Source of the DNA: Caenorhabditis remanei
Lineage: Eukaryota > Nematoda > Chromadorea > Rhabditida > Rhabditidae
DNA length: 64,000 nt
Assembly (NCBI RefSeq): GCF_010183535.1
Contig: NC_071332.1
Coordinates: 9,486,001-9,550,000, forward strand
Direction of reading: 5' to 3'
A program made the position numbers and the translations under genes. The notes under the pieces are model-generated. The model worked only from the letters and a program-made list of their open reading frames with translations, did not search any database and had not been told where the DNA came from. Of this stretch, positions 26,085 to 38,040 are shown piece by piece. The number at the start of each line of letters is the position of its first letter. The stretch's first letter is position 1.

Positions 26085-29000
26085 AACTGGAGGGAGAAGG
26101 CCTATATTCTTCAGAGCTGATTAACTAGAGTAATAAAAATTAACAGTTTTGAACGCCTACTGAATTTCTTGATATCAATTCTGTAGAATCACAAAAATTG
26201 AATATGTTTGTGTCTACGAAAGCCTAAAACTTATAAAAACAAAACATGATTCAGTTCAGGAAAAGGAGAATTCAACTTGAAACATGATGAACATAAAAAC
26301 AGAAACTGAACTCAGATGAAGAATGAGACGAGAACGAGAAAAGAATCCTCTAAAGTAAAACTATCCGTGGCGCCACCGCCGCCCATCGGTGTCGCGTTGC
26401 CACGTATACAATTACCAAAGAAGATCGTAACCCGAGATCTCTTCTCCGAGTTGTTGCCTCCAGACTCACGAAGTCTCAACTTACGTCAAGCTATTTTGCG
26501 GGTTATATGACTGCATGTTGAACAATCTGAGATCAGAAGGTGTCAGCTTCTGAATCTGGAATAAGCCGTAGACCGGTAGCGGACAGGAGGCGGTGGTGAG
26601 TGGTGTTGTGAGTGAGCGTCGTCCTCTTGTCTCGTCCCACAGAGGTCTCCCCGTCGGCTCTCGTCAGCAGTGTGTGTGTGCTCATAGCTCCGCCTCTTTT
26701 TTCTCTGACGAATAGAATAAAAGACCTCCCATTGACAGTACGGTATCATTGGGACCATTTGGGGCATTATCATGAAACAGTTGGGTATCAAAATTAAAAG
26801 AAAAAATTGGGATTGTGGTAATGGGAGCTCTTGAAAATGCGAGAGGCAGAGCACCGGAGCGCAGTGGGGAAGTAAGAGTATCCGAGGTTTGAAATTCTAA
26901 ACTTGCCTATTATTTTCTCATTGCCTTCCTTTCCTTCTCGCTCGTTTCTTCTGTTGGCTCCTGGTTTCTTTTCGGGTTGAAGCATACAGACGAGAGAAAA
27001 ACCTTCAGTAGTGTTAGGAGGCAGACGCCAGTTGGAATATCATTTTACACCTGTACCGATATCTATTTCACGAGCTCTCGGACCTCAACCCAGAACTCAT
27101 TCACTTGATATTCCCGCATCTCATCATGGTGACCAGGTTTCAAACTCTCTTAGACACGTTGCTTTCAATGTCTTTTCATTCGTTTGAGTTTAATACCGTA
27201 CTCAGTTATCAGTATACCTCGTTTTGAACATTAAAATCTTTTTCGGTAATATTCTGCTTTTTTGTGAAAAATTCAAGGATTTTTTGAATATTCGTGATAA
27301 TGGGGAAAACCATTCAATTTTTCCCAAAGATAATGGAATGTCCCGGAAAGGGAGAAATACGTTGGACCACGTAGTCCAGTATCTATCTATTTTTTAGTTT
27401 CAGTTTTGATCGAGAGACAATCAAGATAAAATACTCAAACCAAAATTCCTACAATATTGTCAACGAGATAAAACCTTGAGGAAATTCATGCCGAAGATAC
27501 TTCCAATTTCAGCGGCAACCCAACTGATGAGTCTTGAACCCAAGTTCTCTGGCCTTTTCTGAACGATTATTGAACTCTATTACTTTTAGACTTTCTACTC
27601 ACCATAGCATCCACAAAGTTTGGCTAACCCGTACCCACCTTCTTCCATTGTCTTCATACACCTGACTACCAAGTACCTTGCGCAATTTAACATTTGTTTT
27701 GGACCAAGAGAACTCAATTTAGCTCCCTAATATCTCCCAGTTCAAAGCAGCTCATAACCCTCATTCACTCCAAAACGTTCCCACCCTTCTGTTCGATGTG
27801 TATCTTTCAATATTGAGCATATTGAGCACCATCCTGCGCGGTACAGATGTTCCAGTGAAACGACTACTAAAGGGTGCCTTCTTGTCCAAACAATGACAGA
27901 TGATAACTGGTTGACACGGTCATGTTTATGTACCACACGTCCTTGTAAAAGTGGTACTCTACAACTTGTACTGCATGCTTCTGTTCAAGAGAAAGTTGGG
28001 GCTTTTGAAATATTCGATTGAATAAAAGATCGGCATTTCGAAATCTAGTTCTATGGCAAGACCTAATATGAACGAGTTTTGATCATTCTATTCATTTCTA
28101 TGAGATTCTTCCCAAACAGAAATTTTCGCAATCCGAGTTCTGATCATCTCTTTCCACAAATCTCCACCTGTTCCACTCTGTTTTCTGTCCTACTGTAGGT
28201 ATGGATGTTGTTAACATCTCGTAGCTTCCTGTTAATGAATATCACTTGTGTCGCTTGTCATCAATGTGCAATAAAATGATTGACAAGTGGCCTCCCTTCC
28301 TTGCGCGCGCAAATTCTTCAAGATCCAGGTAGATGTATGCCAGGTAGGAAACCTCAAAGTGACATGACAACATTGAAATGTGTCATCTCTACGAACTTTG
28401 CAACATTGCAAATTCATTCCAATGATCTGAATCACCGAGAGAGGGAATCTAGCTGACTAATTGTTTATTCTTCATTTATTTATCACTTTGTGAAACAGAA
28501 ACCATAAACAACTTACGTAACAATCGATGCGTTCGAATCTAAACAATTTCATTTTCCAAAAGATTCTCAGGTGACTCTCAGTTACCTAAACATTCACTTT
28601 CTCATAATGAAAGTTTGGGATACAAGCAATTAAATCGTTAAAATAGCTTATGATCACATCGAAATACACCAAAACATGTGGTCCTTCGGTCACTTCAAAG
28701 AAGTTACAGTGCGCGAACTTTTTGTTTCTTTCGGACGGACGAAGAGGAGGAAATACAAGATGTTTCGGATCAAATTGCTTACTACTCTGTATACTTTGTA
28801 ATCGTCGTGGGAGTCTTGGAAGCAGTGATGAAAGAGGAAATGTAGAAGACAACTGGCTGGTTCTTATGAATAATAAAAATGAGTTGATGAAGAGGTGCGG
28901 ATTGATTTATGACTCCATTTGAATCGGATGATAAGATTTCAAGCAAAGATAAGATTTCAAGCAAAGCAAACGAGCCGGACAAAACTAGAATTCGGTAATT

Positions 29001-29413
29001 ATCTTTTAATGTTTTTCAGATTCCCAAGAAGGACTTTGTGAAAATTCAACCAGTACTTGCGCGCCTCGGAATTTATCGGCCTTCTCTGCATTGAAACACA
29101 ATAAACTCTGTAGAAAACATCTTTCGAATTCAACACTAATTTTTTGAAGCTTTTCATCTTAAATTTTTCACTTCAAATCTTTCAAAACATAATCGATATT
29201 TCTCTGGGTGCTCTCTACTCTTTTTCTTGTTTTCCGACTACCGTAGTCTCGAAAAGAGTGAGTGAGAGAAGCATTTCGGGATCAAATTTCACCTATGGTC
29301 ACACACAATTTCCTCTCCACAACCACTCTCTTTTTCATTTCTTGCTCCTCTTCCAAATATTTTACATGAAATGCATGTTCTGGGTGGTAGAATAATGATG
29401 TCATGAAGGGACT
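26085..29413. other. Region between ceh-33 and ceh-34
   Basis: No convincing exon. By strand it is the upstream region of ceh-33 and the downstream region of ceh-34. A GC-rich block at about 26360-26700 (GTGGCGCCACCGCCGCCC, then a GT-rich tract) looks promoter-like for ceh-33. A TTGCGCGCGCAA palindrome lies at 28311-28322 and an 18-bp tandem repeat at 28930-28965. The rest is AT-rich. Confidence 0.4.
28930..28965. repeat. Tandem repeat, 18 bp x 2
   Basis: The unit GATAAGATTTCAAGCAAA occurs twice in direct, gap-free succession with no mismatch. Each copy contains a GATAAG (GATA factor-like) core. Confidence 0.8.
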
Positions 29414-30690
29414 TTATAAAGATTGATAAGATGTACCAGTGCCAATCATCATATCATTATAATTCATATAGAAACCAGGAAACGTTGCAGCAGCCGCAGC
29501 AGCAGAATATGAAGACAAATCTGCTGGATTGTGGAATGGGTTTGAGAGTTTCGTAGCAGTTTTACGGATCAACTTCAGTTCCTCTTCTTCACTTCCACCA
29601 ATGTCTTTCAGGGAATCTCTGAAAACAAAAATGCTGCAATACATGAATACTGAAAAATAGGGACATCTTAAATTTACAAATTTTCAGACAATCACTAAAA
29701 GTTTAGTTTTGCACTGTACAAATCAAAGGATGAGACTTTCGTTCTCAAATTTTACAGAATTCTACTCACTTTCCTTCAGGCAGTCCTGCTCTATCCCGTT
29801 GTCTTCTATTTTTGAACCAATTGGAAACTTGTGTGACTGTCAGATGTGTCTTCTCGGCCAGTTCTCGTTTCTCTCTTGGACTTGGATACGAATTACGACA
29901 GTACCAATCACGAAGCAGGACTCGAGATTTATCCTGAAAATAAAAGTTGAATGCGAGCATTGAAAATGGAAAAAACGTGAAACTTGAATTAATAAAAACC
30001 CTGAAACACAAAAACTTACCCGAAAACAGTAACTAGTTTCTTCTCCGTCCCAAATATTCCGAGGAAGCGGATATTTTCTACGAATTCGATATTTTCCAAC
30101 TGCCCCCAATTGACGACCTCGCAGTTTTTCAGCTTCATGATAATGAGCATTGAGCCACCATTCTTGTAGAGGCAAATGATGCTCTGAGGCAAACTGATGA
30201 GTTTCAATTATTCTGTAGAGCTCCTGAAAACAGAAATGTTGGAAAAGAAGGTAAAATTAGATAGAAAATCAGTAGCTCACTTTGAAATTATTGGAGTGGT
30301 AGGCTAAGAAAGCCTGTGCTTTTAAGATGTATTGATTGTTTCGCATATCGTCTCGTTCCAACGTGTTCCATACAAATTGAGACTGAAATATCATATCATT
30401 TTTCCATTTTTTTTGAATGATCAAAGCATTGAATAATATAAAAACTGACCAGCTTTCCGGCATCGTTAGTCAACGCTTCACAAATACAAGCAACCTGCTC
30501 TTCGGTGTATCTTGTCGTATCACAACTGAAAAATGACTCAAAAAGATATAAGTAACAGAAAAAGAAACAAGAAACTCAGGGGATGAAATTCCAGCAGATT
30601 TCTTGTTGAAATCTGATAAAATTTCGTGTCAATATCCATTAGAACATACGTAAAGTGATGAGGATGAAACGACGAGGAGTTTGGTTGCAT
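29414..30690 (-). CDS. ceh-34: SIX1/2-class homeodomain transcription factor, ceh-34 orthologue
   Basis: Six minus-strand exons (30690-30650, 30525-30450, 30382-30281, 30223-30020, 29933-29770, 29618-29414) join in frame to 263 residues. N-terminus [17 protein letters not shown] domain ([65 protein letters not shown]), [11 protein letters not shown], and a canonical SIX homeodomain ([29 protein letters not shown]). The tail has an acidic GGSEEEELK stretch and an alanine run (SAAAAAATF). This copy is the more conserved of the pair, as expected for the pharyngeal-neuron SIX1/2 factor CEH-34, which partners EYA-1 in C. elegans. It lies about 3.3 kb upstream of ceh-33 on the same strand, so the pair is a tandem duplication. 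Confidence 0.93.
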
Positions 30691-31052
30691 ATTGCTTCGC
30701 ACGGCGAGATAAGTTGAGACTCTCCTGACAAAATATTTGAAAACTGATAGTGTTTTAGAAGTGAGAAGGAAGTTTGGAAACAAAAAAGCGATTTCGTTTT
30801 CATTCCTCATAACATAACAGCTGTCTTCTTCTTTTCTCTTCTTTTTACTGTCTTCTGTTGGTAGATATTCTGCCTCTCTGTGTGTCTGTATTATTCTCGA
30901 TTTAAAACTTGAATTTGCGTGGGAAGAAGCTTTATTTACAAAAAAGAGCTGCAGTAATAAATAAGACGACGATGAATAACTGAAACGAACTGAAAAATGG
31001 GAAGCTTTAAGGCACAAATGTCATATTTTTTCAATCACAGAATTTCGGAGGA
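30691..31052. other. Short intergenic region, no gene seen
   Basis: Non-coding spacer between the ceh-34 start and the CCDC9-like stop, both on the minus strand. It would carry the ceh-34 promoter and the 3' UTR of the upstream gene. Confidence 0.5.
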
Positions 31053-33408
31053 TTAAAGGATTTGAGCTGTTGCAATGGTCACTACTTTTTCCCGGACCAA
31101 ATTGATCACATTTTGGTTGCTATCTTCTTTCAATTCTTCTGATGGTTTCGGTGAATCTTCTTTCTTTTCTTCTGGAAGAGTTTCTTGAGAAGTCTCCTCT
31201 TTTTCTGGTGTTTCAGACTTGATATCTTCTTGTTTTTCTTGTTCTGGAGATGTCTCAGAATCTTTTTCATTTTGAGTTTCAGATGGTTGATCAGCTGTTT
31301 GATCATTTTCTTCAACTACCGCTTCTTGGTCTTGTCCATCAACCTGAAATAAAGTTATTTGGAGAGAGTAGTCAGTAGGTTTGGGCAAATCAAAACTATC
31401 GGTTTGTCTCCAAACTCACCTCATCTTCACTTTTCGGTTCCTCTTCCAACTCTTCATGCTCTCCAAGCAACTCATTCTTTGCCTTTCTCTTCTCAACTCT
31501 TTCCATCCAACAGACTTTGTCAACCATTCTGTGAACAACCTTTCGAACCGCGTAGTTATCACTCTCACGACGGGTGCGATTGTTCTTATTCTTCTTCTAA
31601 AGAAAAAATAATTTCATTAACATTCCAGCTATTTTATCCCAAATACCTTATCCTCGGCACTCTTATCTCCAACCGGTTGCACTTTTCCTTTTCCATATTT
31701 CTCTTTCTTCTGGCCTTTCACATTCTGCTCCTTCGGCTCTTTCTGTTCTTTTTGGTCTTTTTGGCTTCCACGTCTTCTCTGACCTTTGTGGGCTTCTCCT
31801 CCATCGGCACCAGTTATCTGCAAAAAGAAAAGACAAGTCTGGTGAGGCCAATCGGTGTCGGAGTCGGTGTTATTGAAACTTGAGACACTATCTCCCGACG
31901 GTGGCAGCAGGTGGAAGCGGCAGGCGTGTGGTAGAGCGGTACTGTTCAAAGAGATTGATGGCGGGCAAGTGAGAAATAACAACTATGATCGGCACAATGA
32001 TTTATGTACTCACGACGTGTTGAGAGGGGTTATGACAGATATTATGTAAGAGTCAGAGTCAGTCCCCTACTAATGAATTATGTCATCAGGAATGCTCAAT
32101 AACGAGAAAACGAGTACAGAAATTACTGAGTATCTCATAGTTTTCATAATCTCATGTAAAGATTTCGAGAGATTTAAAGAATTTAACAGTTCTGATTCTT
32201 ACCGAATTCTTCTTCTCTTGCTGTCCATCTTTCTGATTACCACCTTTTCCATGATTTCCACTTTTTCCATCTTTTCCTCCAGCATTTCCCCGCTTTCCAC
32301 CTTTGTTTCCTCCATCTTTCTCGTCTTGTTGTTTTCCAGGGAAAGTAATTCTACCCTCCAATCTCGATGGAATCTTCACTTCATCCTTCTGATTCCTTGG
32401 TCCATTTTGTCCTCCTTTTCCACCTTTTCGGTTTCCTCCAGATCCACCGTTTCCGCCGTTGTTCGTGTGATTTCCGTTTCCATTACTGCTATTATTATTA
32501 TTAGTATTAGCGCCATTTTGACCCGCCAATCGACCCTTCAAGTCCATCGAAGGCACATTCTCCCGCCAAGTTTCGGCACTGGAATATGATTTTTCAGATA
32601 TTGAAAAATAGCTTATATATTGCTCTTACGGTGTCTTTCCTTTGTCCCACTCGCGACTCCACTGTCCATTACCATTACGGTCTGGAGTCGTCAATTTAGG
32701 AGGCGTTTGAGACGATGACTGTAATTATAGACTTATTTGAATGTACAAAAAACTAGAATACGCTTATGTGAGAAAAAGGAATACAAAAATAGCGTTTTCA
32801 AAGGAGAATAATTTATCCACTTTTCACCTGAAACAGTTTTTTGAAACCAATGTTCCCCTCAACCCTCTCAACAGGTTTTACCACACTTCAATACCTTTCT
32901 CTATGATTTTCGATTCTCTCCTAACCCGCGAAACCATTCAGTAACCACTTCATCCTCCTAATTTCCCCGAATATGACTACTAATTTGTGATTTTCTCTCT
33001 TTCTCCCGCCCGTTCAATATGTGTTATCATCTCTTTTCATCTATCTTCCCTTTTCCTTTTTTCACCCCCTTTCTTCTTATTTCCTATTCTTGTCACATAA
33101 ATAACGCCTTCTCTTTCATCCCATTCTTCTTCCAAACTGTACAGTTTTTGAACCGGTTTTACTTTTTCCAAAAAATGAAGAAAGATGAAATATGTCGTAC
33201 CTTTGGAGATTTCGCTGTCGAATCCTCATTGCGTACACGATCCTCTTCGATCTCCTGAAAAATTGAAAATTCAGAATAGAGATGGCTTTTTCAGAAAGGA
33301 ACAAACCTTGGTGCGTTGCTCAATCTGCTGGTTTTTTTCCCGAATGAGGGCGATTCTGCGATCGAGTTCCGCCTCATGCTCTTCGCTTCGTCGCTTTTCA
33401 CGATCCAT
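31053..33408 (-). CDS. CCDC9-like coiled-coil protein
   Basis: Seven minus-strand exons (33408-33307, 33254-33201, 32718-32630, 32578-32203, 31817-31647, 31596-31420, 31343-31053) join in frame to 419 residues. The N-terminus (EHEAELDRRIALIREKN, then RTKEIEEDR) is a coiled coil matching the start of CCDC9-family proteins, and NGQWSREWDKGKTP matches a second motif of that family. The middle is a Gly/Asn/Lys-rich low-complexity region (GGNGGSGGNRKGGKGGQNG) suggestive of RNA binding, followed by a Lys-rich part and an acidic Glu/Ser/Pro tail ending TIATAQIL. Human CCDC9 associates with the exon-junction complex and RNA; the same role here is inferred. A splice acceptor (TTCGCAG, ending at 33417) lies 8 nt before the ATG, suggesting trans-splicing. 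Confidence 0.82.
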
Positions 33409-34570
33409 ATCGAGCCCTGCGAAATATCAGAATTCCAGAGTTGCAGAGACAAGAAAATGTTTCAGAACAGGAGGAGCAGAAAGAGGTGAAAATGAAATAG
33501 TTGAGTAGTAGCACTGGGGGGAATGAAGGAAAAGAGAATAACAACAGGTTGTGTTTACCAACCACCACCACTGTTTTATGCAAATAACTGTATGTTAAAA
33601 CACAGTTAAAACAAGGAAAATATTAAGAGAGAAGAGGACGAAGCAGAAAAAGTAGGGGGATTATCAATGTGGTTTTCAGAGTTTTTTAAATTTTATTTGG
33701 TGACGAGAGAGAAAAAAGGCCAAGAAGGAATAACGATATGGAAATGCTTGAGTGTTATCAGTAGTTCAAAAATGACCAGTTGTCAAGAAACTTTATGTCA
33801 ACTTTCTTCAGAATGTTACTTCCAGAGTATTCGACGGTCGTTATAAAATCAAGTCAGAAACGGTTCTCTGGGCGTGAACATCAAAAATCATTATTTGGAA
33901 GGATACTGTACAGACTGGAAATTTAGTGCCCATCACCATTATGAAACATTTAGTTTGTAGAAACCTTTCTAATGAAAATATTTGAAGTTTCTGGTAAAAG
34001 TGAAAAAAGTTACATCTAGATTTTTGGTTTAGAGCAGATTACTTAGTTATTATTGAAGCAAAGATAACTATTTGTGGATCTCATTGGTTACAGTAGCTTT
34101 GTTACTGGTACAGTTCTCGAACATGAATAATAATTTGATGAAGTTGATGACATTTTGATGGAACATTCAGGAATGAAAGCATTGCGAAATTGACTAGCAG
34201 TTAAAAATATTGGAAGAAAAATGATTCGACTCTATTTTCTCTTTGCCTCAAGAGTCTCGCATCTATCAATCGAAGAAAATCGGGAGAGATTTAGAGAAGG
34301 AAAAGTGAGAGAAAGAGCGGGGCGTTTTGCAGTCCTCGGTCTGTGTCGTGTCTATGTAATATCTGTACAAGAGAGGAAAGGGGAGCAGCCGACCGGGGCA
34401 CGGGATGGACACAGGAAACGGGAGAAATGAGAGAAAACGAACTGGTCGGCAGAAGAAGAGAAGAAGATGAAAAAGTATTCAACGGGAGAAGAAAGAGAAT
34501 TGACAAACGTGTGTTAATGTACGTTTTGAAGTGAATGGTCAAAACAATTGCGATTCTAACAAAAAACGAT
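33409..34570. other. No protein gene seen
   Basis: AT-rich sequence upstream of the CCDC9-like gene with purine-rich stretches near 34220-34500 that create chance open frames. It ends at the tRNA gene. Confidence 0.45.
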
Positions 34571-34633
34571 AGGTTCCACCGAGATTTGAACTCGGGTCGC
34601 AGGATTCAAAGTCCTGAGTGCTAACCGCTACAC
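34571..34633 (-). tRNA. tRNA-Gln(UUG), 3' 63 nt of a gene split by a transposon
   Basis: Read on the minus strand, this contains the D arm, an anticodon loop with TTG (loop CTTTGAATC), the variable loop, the T arm with an intact B box (GTTCAAATC) and the 3' acceptor strand TGGAACC plus discriminator T. The 5' acceptor strand does not pair in place, because the next bases are the end of the transposon. The missing nine bases, GGTTCCATG, are found 5.6 kb away at 40243-40251. Joining the two pieces gives a 72-nt tRNA-Gln with a perfect 7-bp acceptor stem. The break lies inside the A box, so transcription and folding should be lost. Confidence 0.92.
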
Positions 34634-34643
34634 CACAGGTAGT
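34634..34643 (+). repeat. Left terminal inverted repeat
   Basis: CACAGGTAGT, the exact inverse of 40231-40240. It is followed to about 34800 by a subterminal array of GCGGAC-like motifs. Confidence 0.9.
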
Positions 34644-34815
34644 TGGCGTGCGGACCGCATGCGGATTCAGTCCCATTTCCCGTCCGTATAGAGTCCGTGG
34701 CGGAAATATCGTCCGCTGCGGACTGTATATGGACGCGGTGTGGACTTGGGGAAAAGAGAGGGAAGTGGGCGGCAGGCGTCCGCGCGCGGACTCAGCGTGG
34801 ACTGTATATGGATTG
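34644..34815. repeat. Left subterminal GCGGAC-motif array
   Basis: At least eight copies or near-copies of GCGGAC/GTCCGC/TCCGT occur in both orientations (for example GCGGACCGCATGCGGA, TCCGTGGCGGA, CGTCCGCTGCGGAC). The GC content is far above the surroundings. Subterminal repeats of this kind bind accessory transposition protein in plant CACTA elements. Confidence 0.7.
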
Positions 34816-34957
34816 GCGAAATCGTCCATATGGACTGGCCGTGGCTGTTTATTGGAAAAGCTCTTCCAGAGCTGTCGGACTCCTTTCGGAGTATATTAAT
34901 TTGTTTGATCCTGGTAATTTATTCTGTTTTTTGTTACAAAATTGAAAAGATTCTGAA

Positions 34958-37758
34958 ATGCCTTCGTCTATTTTCAAAGATCATTCGAATAGGAAAAGAG
35001 TTCATGATGATAAAGGCAAGTCTCCACGTCGTAGGATTATGAAGAATCTGATAGAGCTTGCAGATATTATGCATCCTAGGGTAGATGAAAGAGAATCACT
35101 GCCACGTCCGAGACGCGATAGTGAAAGTTTTGTTTTCTTATCAACAAATGAAGAGGTCAATGACTCTAACCTTACATTGGATTTTGGAGAGCTAGAAGTT
35201 GATCATGATTGTGAAGGAAATGGTTCGAATGCATTGATTTCAGGTAGAAGAGGTTTTCAGGAATTTAGAAAGAGAAACAAGGAAGATTTGTAGATTTGAC
35301 GACGGATTTGATAGCGTGTCCTGACCGAGTACTTCAATTTCTTGCCTCTGCGTGTTTGGAAAGATTATCCGAGAACGGTTGATAATGTTGATTTATGATA
35401 GTTCAAATAGTTTTGGTGATAATTCAGGATTTGAAAGATTCCTATCGGCACACGACGAGGATTTTGCTAGTTCAGTCAGAAAAATCTGGGATCACAAAAA
35501 GAATAAATGCAGCATCTCCTACCATTGTAACAAATGTGGTTCAAATGGAAAAGACAACGTGAAATGGTATGAATTAATGGAATTTTATAATTTTTAGTTA
35601 ATCTATTCAGCTGCAATGAACTTCCGGCCAAATTTGTTAGAAATGGAATCATGGGTCAATTACAGCAGCTAATGTCTGCCTATTTAAATAAAGTCATTTC
35701 GATTAGAAAAGAGTTGAAAGAAGGAAAACAACAGACTCACAACCTGGCTTCTCAGTTTTTTTCTCCCCTGAGAGATTTAGAAGAGAATGAGTACGAACTT
35801 CGATTATCTGGAATCTTGTCAATTGATGGAGTCGCTGTTCCGGGAACACAGAAGTGAGTAGTACAACATTTTATGCAAACCGTGAGGTATTTGTAGGAAG
35901 CTGTGGCCTATTTCTATAATGCTGGTAGATTTACCAACAAACGATATGCAGAAGAGCAGTAATGTGATGTTAGAAGGAATCATTGAGAGTAGCAGCAACC
36001 CATCCACGACCCTATGGAATGCTGTGTTGCCCATCATTATGACCGATTGTGAGAGTAGAGAAGGAACTGTGGGAAAATACAAATACAAACTTCACATTGC
36101 TACTGTTTGTGCAGATCAACCGGTAATGTGGGTGAAACAAATTTTGATGATTGAAAATGTTCAGGCGAAAAGAAGTTTGTTCGGGATGAGAGCACACCAT
36201 GGATCATCGTCTTGTTTCTACTGTCTTTCTCCTGGCACATTTTATAAAATGGAAGGAGAAAGTACAGTATTCTCAGAAAATAATCCAAGTGAAAGAGACC
36301 TGATTTTTCAGAACGAGTGGAAAAAAGACCTGGAAATCTCACCGTCCTGGATTCGGAACACGGTGTGAATGGATTCGGAACTGTTCCTACTCTTATCATT
36401 TCATATGTAAAACCTTATGAAACGCCAATTGATTTATTGCACAATCTTGGAGAAGGAATCTGTGAACACATCACCAAAGGTAACTAAACCAAACGATTTG
36501 GAACATGTATTGTTTCAGAACTATTCTCGAAAGTGAACAAGATCATTCCGAAGTCAGATTTGTTCGTTTGTAACAGCGATGATCTTCAGAATGCGTTGGA
36601 TTCTGTTACTCTACCAACCAGTTTCAGTGATATCAGTAACTGTCGGAATGGAACAGACAAAATATCAGTAAGGATCCTTAATTTATGTTCTGTAGGTAAA
36701 GGAATCTTCAGTTTTTCCGACTCAACATCGCACTGTCAGCTATTCATGGTGATTTTCTGAAGGCAGAAGCAAGATTTGCCATTGTTGCGCTATCCATGAT
36801 TGCCAATAAAATGTTCGCGACAGGGATGGGACCTCCGCTGTTTGATGAGCAGATGTGTGCTGCGGCACGGTGGTTTCTGAAGGAAGCTAGCAACGAGTAC
36901 TTGAATTGCAAAACTCATGTGGGTTAGAAAAAAGCAAGCGATTCATACAGTAAACTCTTCAGGAATTACTCTTCCATTTGCCTGACGTGATTCATACATT
37001 CGGAAACATCGGTCCACTTGGTACTTTTGCATTTGAGAGTTCATATCAATTTGCATTAATGGGATATAGCTCCAGATTGACAAGAAACTTTCCGGAAACG
37101 GTGTGCTCGAGGTCAGCAGTTTTTATATTTTATTCCTGCCCATTCTAACTTATTTAGAGTACTTATCCACAACTCCATCAGACGTGAAGTCTCTCGACGT
37201 TCTACCCACAACCCTAGTTCGAGTTTCAAGAAGTTTCTGTCCTTTACCAAAGGACTTTCCCCTCAACAAGTATCCTGCAAGAATGTCATCTCTTCCCAAA
37301 TGGAACCTGAAGATAAACCATTTTCTGAAGGACGTATATTGTATGGGTCTCTTTCCTTGCCTTGTGGAAGACTTATTTCTGAATATCACGATCGAAACAC
37401 TACGGATGACGTGTTTTACGCGGTGAAGGAGAATGGGCAGCTGGAGTGCCACAGATTTGTCGCTGCTACGATGGAGTTGGGGGAAATTCAGTTGATAACC
37501 GAGCCGTTTTCGGAGATTGATGATGTCAATCAGTTTTCCTCCCTTTCTAAAGCTCTCCAAGAACTGGATGGAACAAACTTTTATTACGGACAGGAAGTTA
37601 TCCGAATGTTGAAAGAATACGAAGGAGTAAAATACTGTCGATTGTCGGAAAAAAGGGTCGTTGTACCTTTGAAATCAGTGATTTCTATCGGAAGTTACAT
37701 AGATTGTGGTGATGGATTATGTGTTCTAGCAGTGAACGGCACTATGATTCACAATTGA
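34958..37758 (+). CDS. CMC-type transposase (multi-exon)
   Basis: Several open blocks on the plus strand, separated by short GT-AG introns, read as one transposase-like protein. In order: a basic/acidic N-terminus (from MPSSIFKDH), a segment LIACPDRVLQFLASACLERL, a zinc-binding stretch (YHCNKCGSNGKDN, then CCNELPAKFV), a core LSGILSIDGVAVPGTQK/KLWPISIMLVDLP, a second knuckle (SSSCFYCLSPG), LDSEHGVNGFGTVPT, and a late block ELLFHLPDVIHTFGNIGPLG...AFESSYQF. This late block resembles the HLP..GP..FE region of plant CACTA transposases. The last exon ends GTMIHN. Exon boundaries in 35220-35300 and at 36260-36310 need transcript data; a 50-nt intron (GTACAG...TTTCAG) restores frame at the second. 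It would cut and rejoin the element ends in the nucleus. Confidence 0.75.
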
Positions 37759-38040
37759 ATTAATTTCTATTTCTTTTTGTCCTTTTTCTTTCACTTCTTT
37801 CCGCTCCAATCTATTTATTCCTGTTTAAATGTTTCCGTTTCCCTCCAATTTCAATGTGGCCGTCATTGATATTCTAGGCCGTGTACTACTCTCGGACGAC
37901 TTTTTTTCTTCGCTCTTTTCAGGGCGCCGGCGACGCCGTATTGTTTGTTGCTTTATCAAATTATTTTTTAAAATCTTCTTAGTCTTAATTGTTTACTGAA
38001 TGTTTCCAATGAATTTATTTTTCCAGAAAAACGGGTAAAT

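Noticed and set aside
32152..32556. Gly/Asn-rich repeat as a separate gene
   Set aside because: It is exon 4 of the CCDC9-like gene and joins in phase on both sides.
36260..36310. Frameshift in the transposase
   Set aside because: An ordinary 50-nt GT-AG intron (GTACAG...TTTCAG) restores the frame, so it is not evidence of decay.
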